A program made the position numbers and the translations under genes. The notes below the pieces were generated by a model that did no database searches, was not told the DNA's origin, and saw only the letters and a list, made by a program, of their open reading frames with translations. Below are positions 27,131 through 32,778 of a DNA stretch of 32,778 nucleotides, piece by piece (position 1 is the stretch's first letter; every line of letters begins with the position of its first letter). This DNA comes from Pseudomonas aegrilactucae. GTDB taxonomy: Bacteria > Pseudomonadota > Gammaproteobacteria > Pseudomonadales > Pseudomonadaceae. The stretch spans positions 1 through 32,778 of the forward strand of contig NZ_JAHTBI010000041.1 in assembly GCF_019168305.1 (NCBI RefSeq), written 5' to 3'.

Positions 27131-27757
27131 ATGACGCGCACCGCCACAGCACGCAAGCCGCGCGCGGCCAGCCAGGCACGGATCGACTCGATCCTGCAGG
27201 CGGCCCGCGAACTGCTGGCCAGCGAGGGCGTGGCCAGCCTGTCGATCTACAGCGTGGCCGAGCGCGCGCAGATTCCGCCGTCCTCGGTGTATCACTTCTT
27301 TGCCAGCGTGCCGGCGCTGCTCGAAGCCCTCACGGCAGATGTGCACTGTGCGTTTCGCGCCTGCCTCCAGGCGCCCATCGAGCCGGGCAGCCTGGCGCAG
27401 TGGCGCGACCTGTCGCGGCTGGTGGAGCAGCGCATGCTGAGCATCTACCACCAGGATGCGGCGGCGCGCCAGCTGATCCTGGCGCAGCACGGGCTGAGCG
27501 AGGTGACCCAGGCAGACCGTCAGCACGATATCGAGCTGGGCGACCTGATGCACAAGCTGTTTGCCGAGCATTTCCAGCTGCCGGTGCTGCCGGAGGATGT
27601 GGATGTGTTTGCCCTGGCAATGGAACTGGGCGATCGGGTGTATGCCCGTTCGGTGCAGTTGCACGGGCAGATCACGCCGCGCATGGCGGAGGAAGGGATG
27701 CGGGTGTTCGATGCGTATCTGGGGCTGTACCTGCCGCCCTTCCTGCCTGAACGCTGA
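27131..27757 (+). CDS. TetR-family transcriptional regulator
   Basis: 208 residues. The N-terminal helix-turn-helix covers about 15-62 (ARIDSILQAARELLASEGVA, then YSVAERAQIPPSSVYHFFAS), with a basic arm RTATARKPRAA before it. The C-terminal ligand domain is all-helical and not assignable. The ATG is one base after the gshA stop, so it may be cotranscribed with gshA. It ends six bases before a REP element and converges on the ssu operon. The target genes are not evident. Confidence 0.9.
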   Translation: MTRTATARKPRAASQARIDSILQAARELLASEGVASLSIYSVAERAQIPPSSVYHFFASVPALLEALTADVHCAFRACLQAPIEPGSLAQWRDLSRLVEQRMLSIYHQDAAARQLILAQHGLSEVTQADRQHDIELGDLMHKLFAEHFQLPVLPEDVDVFALAMELGDRVYARSVQLHGQITPRMAEEGMRVFDAYLGLYLPPFLPER

Positions 27758-27763
27758 CGGCCC

Positions 27764-27790
27764 TTTCGCTGGCAAGCCAGCTCCCACAGG
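27764..27790 (-). repeat. REP element, inverted partner 1
   Basis: Reverse orientation of the repeat at 12-40 (minus strand: CCTGTGGGAGCTGGCTTGCC and AGCGAAA). Together with 27821-27846 it forms an inverted pair in the gap between the convergent tetR and ssuF genes and can fold into a long stem that may protect or terminate both transcripts. Confidence 0.85.
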
Positions 27791-27820
27791 CACCCCACTG
27801 CTCTGAAGAACGGTGATTAC

Positions 27821-27846
27821 CCTGTGGGAGCCGGCTTGCCAGCGGT
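27821..27846 (+). repeat. REP element, inverted partner 2
   Basis: CCTGTGGGAGCCGGCTTGCC followed by AGCGGT. It differs from the copy at 12-40 by two bases in the 25-base core. It abuts the stop codon of ssuF at 27848. Confidence 0.85.
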
Positions 27847-27847
27847 C

Positions 27848-28063
27848 TCAGAGCTTGGCGATCGACACTTCGGTCGACTTCACGAAGGCAATCACCTCAC
27901 TGCCGATGGTCAGTTCCAGCTCCTTGACCGAACGGGTGGTGATCACCGAGGTGACGATCCCCGAAGCGGTCTGCACGTCGATTTCCGACAATACAGGGCC
28001 TTCCAGGATTTCTTTCACGGTGCCTTTGAACTGGTTGCGTACGTTGATCGCTTTGATGGTCAT
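27848..28063 (-). CDS. ssuF: SsuF, Mop/TOBE-type molybdopterin- or oxyanion-binding protein
   Basis: 71 residues, a single Mop domain (MTIKAINVRNQFKGTVKEI, ending VSIAKL; central TSVITTRSVKELELTIGSEVIAFVK). Such proteins bind molybdate or similar oxyanions as hexamers. In P. putida, ssuF closes the ssuEADCBF operon and has been reported as needed for sulfonate use, though its exact role is not settled. It is 28 bases downstream of ssuB on the same strand. The stop lies against a REP element. Confidence 0.92.
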   Translation of the reverse strand: MTIKAINVRNQFKGTVKEILEGPVLSEIDVQTASGIVTSVITTRSVKELELTIGSEVIAFVKSTEVSIAKL

Positions 28064-28091
28064 GTGCAGGTTTCCTTGTAGAGGCGAAAGA

Positions 28092-28904
28092 TCAATGGGC
28101 CCAACGCAATTGCGTAGGCAAAGGGGCTACAGGTTCGGGCTCGGGCGGCGTGCCCGGTACCGACAGGACGCGGTTCAATACTTCGGTTTCCAGCGCCGCC
28201 AGGCGGTGTGAGCCACGGGCACGCGGGCGCGGCAGGTCGACCAGCAGGTCCAGGCCGATCTCGCCGTCTTCGATCAGGATCACCCGATCGGCCACCGCCA
28301 CCGCTTCGCTCACGTCATGGGTCACCAGCAACACGGTGAAGCCATGCTTGCGCCACAGGTTCTCGATCAGTTGCTGCATCTCGATGCGTGTCAGCGCATC
28401 CAGTGCCCCCAACGGCTCGTCCAGCAGCAGCAGGCGTGGCTGGTGAATCAGCGCACGGGCCAGGGCCACACGCTGCTTCTGGCCACCGGACAACGCCGCC
28501 GGCCATTCATTGGCACGGTCGGCCAGGCCGACCGCTTCCAGCGCCTGCAAGGCACGCTCGCGCCAGTTGCCGGTGAGCCCCAGGCCGACGTTGTCGATGA
28601 CCTTCTTCCAGGGCAGCAGACGCGCCTCCTGGAACATCAGGCGGGTGTCTTCGCGGGCATCGCTCAGCGCCGCGGAACCGGCCCGCAGCTCACCGCCGCT
28701 GGGCTGGTCGAGGCCGGCCAGCAGGCGCAGCAAGGTGCTCTTGCCGCAGCCGCTACGGCCGACGATGGCGACGAACTGGCCCGCCGGGATGTGCAGGTCG
28801 ATATCGCGCAGCACCTGACGTTGGCCAAAGGTCTTTTGCAGCGTGTGCACGGCCAGCGGGATTCCGCGCAGCAGCCGTGGCGGTTGTTCCTTGAGTACGG
28901 TCAT
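28092..28904 (-). CDS. ssuB: SsuB, alkanesulfonate ABC transporter ATPase
   Basis: 270 residues. Walker [10 protein letters not shown] (49-57), signature LSGGQKQR (138-145), Walker B LLLLDEP (158-164) and the H-loop [11 protein letters not shown] are intact. It powers uptake of aliphatic sulfonates with SsuC and SsuA. A Pro-rich tail of about 25 residues ([15 protein letters not shown]) extends the C-terminus. The ATG at 28904 overlaps the ssuC stop (ATGA); the frame upstream is ssuC coding sequence in another frame. Confidence 0.95.
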   Translation of the reverse strand: MTVLKEQPPRLLRGIPLAVHTLQKTFGQRQVLRDIDLHIPAGQFVAIVGRSGCGKSTLLRLLAGLDQPSGGELRAGSAALSDAREDTRLMFQEARLLPWKKVIDNVGLGLTGNWRERALQALEAVGLADRANEWPAALSGGQKQRVALARALIHQPRLLLLDEPLGALDALTRIEMQQLIENLWRKHGFTVLLVTHDVSEAVAVADRVILIEDGEIGLDLLVDLPRPRARGSHRLAALETEVLNRVLSVPGTPPEPEPVAPLPTQLRWAH

Positions 28905-29695
28905 ACGCCGTCTCCTTTGACTACCTGATAAGCCGGGTGCCAGCGCAGCCACACCCGTTCAAGGCCGCGCGCAGCGAGGTCGGCGAGTTTGCCGAGCACG
29001 GCGTACAGCACGATGGCCAGTACCACCACGTCGGTCTGCAGGAACTCCCGGGCGTTCATCGCCAGGTAACCGATACCGGCGTTGGCCGAAATCGTCTCGG
29101 CCACGATCAGCGTCAGCCACATGAAGCCCAGGGCGAAGCGCACCCCCACCAGGATCGAGGGCAGTGCGCCCGGCAGGATCACCTGGCGAAACAGCGCAAA
29201 GCCGCTCAGCCCGTAGCTGCGCGCCATCTCCACCAGCGCCGGGTCGACGTTGCGGATGCCGTGATAGGTGTTGAGGTAGATCGGGAACAGGGTGCCCAGT
29301 GCCACCAGGAAAATCTTCGCCGACTCGTCGATGCCGAACCACAGGATCACCAGCGGGATCAGCGCCAGGTGCGGCACGTTGCGGATCATCTGCACCGAAC
29401 TGTCGAGCAGGCGTTCGCCCCATTTCGACAGGCCGGTGATAAAGCCCAGTGCCAGGCCGATGCTGCCGCCGATGACGAAGCCGACGGCGGCGCGCCAGCC
29501 GCTGATGGCCAGGTGGGTCCAGATTTCGCCGCTGCGCACCAGTTCGACACCGGCGCTGAACACCGCGCTCGGAGCCGGCAGGATGCGCGTGGACAGCCAG
29601 CCGGCGCTTACCGCCAGCTGCCACACGGCCAACAGCAGCACCGGCAGGGCCCACGGCGCCAGGCGTTGCGACAAGGGGATGGAGGATCGGCTCAT
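28901..29695 (-). CDS. ssuC: SsuC, alkanesulfonate ABC transporter permease
   Basis: 264 residues with about six membrane helices, for example [19 protein letters not shown] near residue 17 and [17 protein letters not shown] near 73. The permease EAA loop is [21 protein letters not shown] (155-175 region), which contacts SsuB. It sits in the inner membrane. The ATG at 29695 ([10 protein letters not shown]) begins 10 bases after the ssuD stop; the longer frame overlaps ssuD and is not needed. Confidence 0.95.
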   Translation of the reverse strand: MSRSSIPLSQRLAPWALPVLLLAVWQLAVSAGWLSTRILPAPSAVFSAGVELVRSGEIWTHLAISGWRAAVGFVIGGSIGLALGFITGLSKWGERLLDSSVQMIRNVPHLALIPLVILWFGIDESAKIFLVALGTLFPIYLNTYHGIRNVDPALVEMARSYGLSGFALFRQVILPGALPSILVGVRFALGFMWLTLIVAETISANAGIGYLAMNAREFLQTDVVVLAIVLYAVLGKLADLAARGLERVWLRWHPAYQVVKGDGV

Positions 29696-29705
29696 GGTTC
29701 GGTCC

Positions 29706-30854
29706 TCACGCCTTGGCCGCAGCGTTGGGCAGGATGTCGTTGGCGACCATTTCGCCGAACGGGCTGACGTAGTTGGCGCCGCTCGGTACTTCAGGGCGCT
29801 GGATATCCAGGTGCGGGAACAGCAACTCGGCCACCCGGTATGACTCTTCCAGGTGGGGGTAACCCGAGAAGATGAAGGTATCGATGCCCAGGTCCGCGTA
29901 TTCCTTGACCCGTGCGGCAACAGTCGGGCCATCGCCGACCAGTGCCGTGCCGGCACCACCCCGCACCAGGCCTACGCCCGCCCACAGGTTGGGGCTGACT
30001 TCCAGGTTGTCGCGGTTGCCGCCGTGCAGCGCAGCCATGCGTTGCTGGCCGACCGAATCGAAACGCGCCAGCGAGGCCTGGGCACGCGCAATGGTGTCGT
30101 CGTCCAGGTGCGAGATCAGGCGTTCGGCAGCCTGCCAGGCGTCGGCGTTGGTTTCACGCACGATCACATGCAGGCGGATGCCGAAGCGTACGGTACGGCC
30201 CTGCCTGGCCGCCTTGGCACGCACCTGCTCGATCTTCTCGGCCACCGCCGACGGCGGCTCGCCCCAGGTCAGGTACAGCTCGACCTGTTCGGCGGCCAGA
30301 TCTTGCGCGGCCTCCGACGAGCCGCCGAAGTACAGCGGCGGACGCGGTTGCTGCACGGGCGGGTAGAGCAGCTTGGCGCCCTTGACCTGGATGTGCTGGC
30401 CATCGTAATCGACGGTTTCGCCTTCCAGCACGCGGCGCCAGATGCGGGTGAATTCCACCGAGGCCTGGTAGCGCTCTTCGTGGCTGAGGAACAGGCCGTC
30501 ACCGGACAGCTCCTCGGGGTCGCCACCGGTCACCAGGTTGAACAGCGCACGGCCGTTGGACAGGCGGTCCAGGGTAGCGGCCTGACGGGCCGCCACGGTC
30601 GGCGAGATGATCCCCGGGCGCAGCGCCACCAGGAACTTCAGGCGCTGGGTCACCGGGATCAGTGAGGCGGCCACCAGCCAGGAGTCTTCGCAGGAGCGCC
30701 CGGTGGGGATCAGCACGCCACCAAAACCGAGGCGGTCGGCTGCCTGGGCGATCTGCTGCAGGTAGCCGTGGTCGACGGCGCGGGCGCCCTCGGCGGTGCC
30801 AAGGTAATGGCCGTCGCCATGGGTCGGAAGAAACCAGAAAACGTTCAGGCTCAT
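29706..30854 (-). CDS. ssuD: SsuD, FMNH2-dependent alkanesulfonate monooxygenase
   Basis: 382 residues, bacterial luciferase-like TIM barrel. It cleaves C1-C10 alkanesulfonates to aldehyde and sulfite using FMNH2 from SsuE and O2. Conserved residues line up with E. coli SsuD with a one-residue shift: Cys55 (GRSCEDSW), Arg227 and His229 (FGIRLHVIV). The block [18 protein letters not shown] at the N-terminus and [15 protein letters not shown] at 106-120 are typical. GGAGACAACTCCGATG precedes the gene as its ribosome site. It lies between ssuA (59 bases upstream) and ssuC. Confidence 0.97.
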   Translation of the reverse strand: MSLNVFWFLPTHGDGHYLGTAEGARAVDHGYLQQIAQAADRLGFGGVLIPTGRSCEDSWLVAASLIPVTQRLKFLVALRPGIISPTVAARQAATLDRLSNGRALFNLVTGGDPEELSGDGLFLSHEERYQASVEFTRIWRRVLEGETVDYDGQHIQVKGAKLLYPPVQQPRPPLYFGGSSEAAQDLAAEQVELYLTWGEPPSAVAEKIEQVRAKAARQGRTVRFGIRLHVIVRETNADAWQAAERLISHLDDDTIARAQASLARFDSVGQQRMAALHGGNRDNLEVSPNLWAGVGLVRGGAGTALVGDGPTVAARVKEYADLGIDTFIFSGYPHLEESYRVAELLFPHLDIQRPEVPSGANYVSPFGEMVANDILPNAAAKA

Positions 30855-30913
30855 CGGAGTTGTCTCCTAAGGGTGGCGCAAAACCGGGGCGGCGCCCCGG
30901 CGCGGGCAAATCG

Positions 30914-31879
30914 TCAAGGCGCGGTAGCGACCTTGGCCGGTGGCGTCCAGATCACATCCTTGATGCTCAACGGCTTGGGAATCAGCTTCAGGGTGTGGAA
31001 GGTGTCGGCGATCTTCTGCTGCGCGGCGACCACTTCCGGGGTCAGGAAGTGCGCGCCGTAGCCTTGGCGTTTTACCGAGGTCAGGGTGATGTCGGCGGGC
31101 AAGCCCAGCAGCGGCGCAACCTGGTCGGTGACCTCCTGCGGGTTGGCCTGCGACCACTCGCCCACCGCGCGCACTTCCTCGACCAGTGCACTGATCACGT
31201 CGGGGTGCTGTTGTGCGTAGGGCTTGGTGGCCAGGTAGAACTGGTGGTTGTCGACGATGCCCTTGCCGTCACGCAGGGTGCGTGCCTGCAACTGCTGCTC
31301 GGCGGCAGCCTGGTACGGGTCCCAGATGACCCAGGCGTCGACGCTGCCACGCTCGAATGCGGCGCGGGCATCGGCCGGCGGCAGGAACACCGGGGTGATG
31401 TCGGTGTATTTGAGGCCGGCGTCTTCCAGCGCGCGTACCAGCAGGTAGTGCACGTTGGAGCCTTTGTTCAGGGCCACTTTCTTGCCTTTGAGTTCTTTTA
31501 CCGACTGGATCGGCGAGCCCTTGGGCACCAGGATCGCTTCGCTGGTCGGCGCCGGTGGCTCATAGGCGACGTAGAGAAGGTCGGCGCCGGCAGCCTGGGC
31601 AAACACCGGCGGAGTTTCGCCGGTCACGCCGAAGTCGATCGAGCCGACGTTGAGGCCCTCGAGCAGCTGCGGGCCGCCGGGGAACTCGGTCCATTGCACC
31701 TGTACGCCCTGGGCGGCCAGGCGCTTTTCCAGCGAGCCCTTGGCCTTGAGCAGCACCAGCGTGCCGTATTTCTGGTAACCGATGCGCAGGCTTTCAGCCT
31801 GGGCTTGAGTGATGGCGCCGAAGGACACAGCCGCAGCAAACAGAGCGACCAGACCGCGACGCAAAACGACAGTGCGCAT
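30914..31879 (-). CDS. ssuA: SsuA, periplasmic sulfonate-binding protein
   Basis: 321 residues. A signal peptide covers about 1-28 (RRGLVALFAAAVSFGAITQAQA, cleavage after AQA). The mature protein is a type-2 periplasmic binding protein: LRIGYQKYGTLVLLKAKGSL, then FGVTGETPPVFAQAAGADL and AFERGSVDAWVIWDPYQAAA. It delivers alkanesulfonates to SsuBC. AAAGGAGAG precedes the ATG. The 96-base gap to ssuE holds a small hairpin (GCCCG/CGGGC at 31923-31936) without a T-run, possibly an mRNA-stability element. Confidence 0.95.
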   Translation of the reverse strand: MRTVVLRRGLVALFAAAVSFGAITQAQAESLRIGYQKYGTLVLLKAKGSLEKRLAAQGVQVQWTEFPGGPQLLEGLNVGSIDFGVTGETPPVFAQAAGADLLYVAYEPPAPTSEAILVPKGSPIQSVKELKGKKVALNKGSNVHYLLVRALEDAGLKYTDITPVFLPPADARAAFERGSVDAWVIWDPYQAAAEQQLQARTLRDGKGIVDNHQFYLATKPYAQQHPDVISALVEEVRAVGEWSQANPQEVTDQVAPLLGLPADITLTSVKRQGYGAHFLTPEVVAAQQKIADTFHTLKLIPKPLSIKDVIWTPPAKVATAP

Positions 31880-31975
31880 AGCGCTCTCCTTTTTGCTGTG
31901 GGGGTTCAGGCTGCACCTGCTTGCCCGTTGGCGGGCGAGTAAGGTGGGGTAAGACGGTAAAGCCGGTGATGCGGG

Positions 31976-32569
31976 TCAGATGCTCCAGCGAGCACTGATC
32001 AGGCGTTCATTGAGCAGGCCGGGGGCAACCGGTTTGGGTCGGCGCGCCAGGGCGCTGTAAAACTGTTCCAGCGATTCGTTCAGGCGCTGTTCCAGCGCCG
32101 GGGCCAGTTGGGCCGCTGCGCTGCCTTCGCCGTAGGCGATCTGGCTGTCGTCGGCGAAGATCCCTTGCAGGGTCTCTTGTGCCTTGAGTGCCGACAGCAC
32201 CGGCTTGAGCGCGTAGTCCACCGCGAGCATGTGGGCGATGCTGCCGCCGGTGGCGATGGGCAGTACCACCTTGTGTTCCAGGGCGCGCTCGGGCAGCAGG
32301 TCGAGCAGGGTCTTCAGCGCACCGGCAAACGACGCCTTGTACACCGGGGTCGCCACCACCAGGCCGTCGGCCTGGGCCACCATCTGCAGGAAGTGCTGCA
32401 CCTTGGGGCTGTCGAAGCGTGCATGCAGCAGGTCTTCGGCAGGGAAATCGCGCACCTGGAACGTCACCACTTCCACGCCCTGGTGGTGCAGCCAGTGCTT
32501 GGCACGGTCGAGCAGCACGCCGGAACGTGAACGCAGACTGGGACTACCGCCGAGAGAAACAACCAGCAT
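31976..32569 (-). CDS. ssuE: SsuE, NAD(P)H-dependent FMN reductase
   Basis: 197 residues, flavodoxin-like fold. It supplies reduced FMN to SsuD. Landmarks are [17 protein letters not shown] (FMN phosphate loop), [20 protein letters not shown] (81-100 region) and [20 protein letters not shown], which contains the tyrosine of the pi-helix found in two-component FMN reductases. It is the first gene of the operon; CAAGGAAG lies before the ATG. The region upstream is AT-rich and presumably holds the sulfur-starvation promoter. Confidence 0.95.
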   Translation of the reverse strand: MLVVSLGGSPSLRSRSGVLLDRAKHWLHHQGVEVVTFQVRDFPAEDLLHARFDSPKVQHFLQMVAQADGLVVATPVYKASFAGALKTLLDLLPERALEHKVVLPIATGGSIAHMLAVDYALKPVLSALKAQETLQGIFADDSQIAYGEGSAAAQLAPALEQRLNESLEQFYSALARRPKPVAPGLLNERLISARWSI

Positions 32570-32639
32570 TGGAGCACTTCCTTGATCGTGATCTAGAGGG
32601 GCCGCGAGTTCGTGTCTCGCTGGAGTGGAGTGACCTTAA

Positions 32640-32700
32640 CAGCTAGATACATATGCCGATAAATCATATTTTTTCATTTGTTTATTCTTTTATTGTCTAT
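32640..32700 (-). promoter_or_regulatory. AT-rich control region upstream of ssuE
   Basis: About 60 bases of markedly AT-rich DNA in a GC-rich setting. ATAAA (32659-32663) and TTTAT (32681-32685) form a short inverted repeat with a 17-base spacer. A minus-strand TATGAT (32668-32663) could be a -10, but I find no convincing -35. CysB- or sulfur-regulated promoters would be expected here. Confidence 0.35.
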
Positions 32701-32707
32701 GAAGAGC

Positions 32708-32734
32708 TTCGCTGGCAAGCCAGCTCCCACAAGG
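32708..32734 (-). repeat. REP element, inverted partner 1
   Basis: On the minus strand it reads CCTTGTGGGAGCTGGCTTGC and then CAGCGAA. It pairs with the copy at 32754-32778 in inverted orientation, as at 27764-27846. Confidence 0.85.
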
Positions 32735-32753
32735 ATGCGTGCCATTCACGGAT

Positions 32754-32778
32754 CCCTGTGGGAGCTGGCTTGCCCGCG
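32754..32778 (+). repeat. REP element, inverted partner 2 (runs to window end)
   Basis: CCCTGTGGGAGCTGGCTTGC followed by CCGCG at the last base of the window. The final bases differ from the other copies (CCCGCG in place of CCAGCG), so its own inner stem is imperfect. Confidence 0.8.

Overview
The window looks like a core-chromosome segment of a fluorescent Pseudomonas, most likely of the P. putida group. The evidence is a GC-rich composition with strong third-position GC, the gene run ssuEADCBF - tetR - gshA - thioesterase - tex - ompR/envZ - rimBK - hslR/hslO - pckA, and Pseudomonas-type REP elements (motif GTGGGAGCTGGCTTGCCAGC) at both ends and in one convergent intergenic gap. The species assignment rests on remembered synteny, not on a search.

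Layout. 1-502: a REP element and a Kbp/YgaU-like BON-LysM protein. 588-4739: a LysR regulator, fdhD and a molybdopterin oxidoreductase of the FdhF/YdeP type, with fdhD and the oxidoreductase translationally coupled. 4873-5436: a secreted glycine-zipper protein whose Shine-Dalgarno sits inside a perfect 10-bp hairpin, followed by a strong terminator. 5437-5717: a non-coding stretch. 5718-14266: a tightly packed chemosensory operon (short MCP-like protein, CheY, STAS protein, CheA, full-length MCP, CheW, CheR, CheB, NarL-type response regulator). 14279-14707: a hotdog thioesterase on the opposite strand. 14768-15579: an antitoxin/ParE-RelE toxin pair preceded by interlocked palindromes. 15641-18762: pckA, hslO and hslR on the minus strand. 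18872-20256: rimB-rimK. 20271-22448: envZ and ompR (minus). 22691-27757: tex, a PaaI-type thioesterase, gshA and a TetR regulator. 27848-32569: the alkanesulfonate operon ssuEADCBF (minus), bounded by REP elements.

How the genes work together. The ssu operon takes up alkanesulfonates and desulfonates them during sulfate limitation. EnvZ/OmpR, Hsp33/Hsp15, RimB/RimK, PckA, Tex and GshA are housekeeping or stress functions. The most unusual block is the chemosensory cluster. It has no CheD and no stand-alone CheZ gene, but its first protein joins an MCP signalling hairpin to a C-terminal segment carrying a CheZ-like DxxxQ motif and ends in a hydrophobic tail. The STAS protein and the DNA-binding response regulator suggest an output beyond flagellar steering. 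Other points worth a second look are the hairpin masking the start of the glycine-zipper gene, the Cra-like palindrome and the 27-bp inverted repeat around the pckA promoter, a probable terminator between ompR and envZ, and the operator array before the toxin-antitoxin pair.
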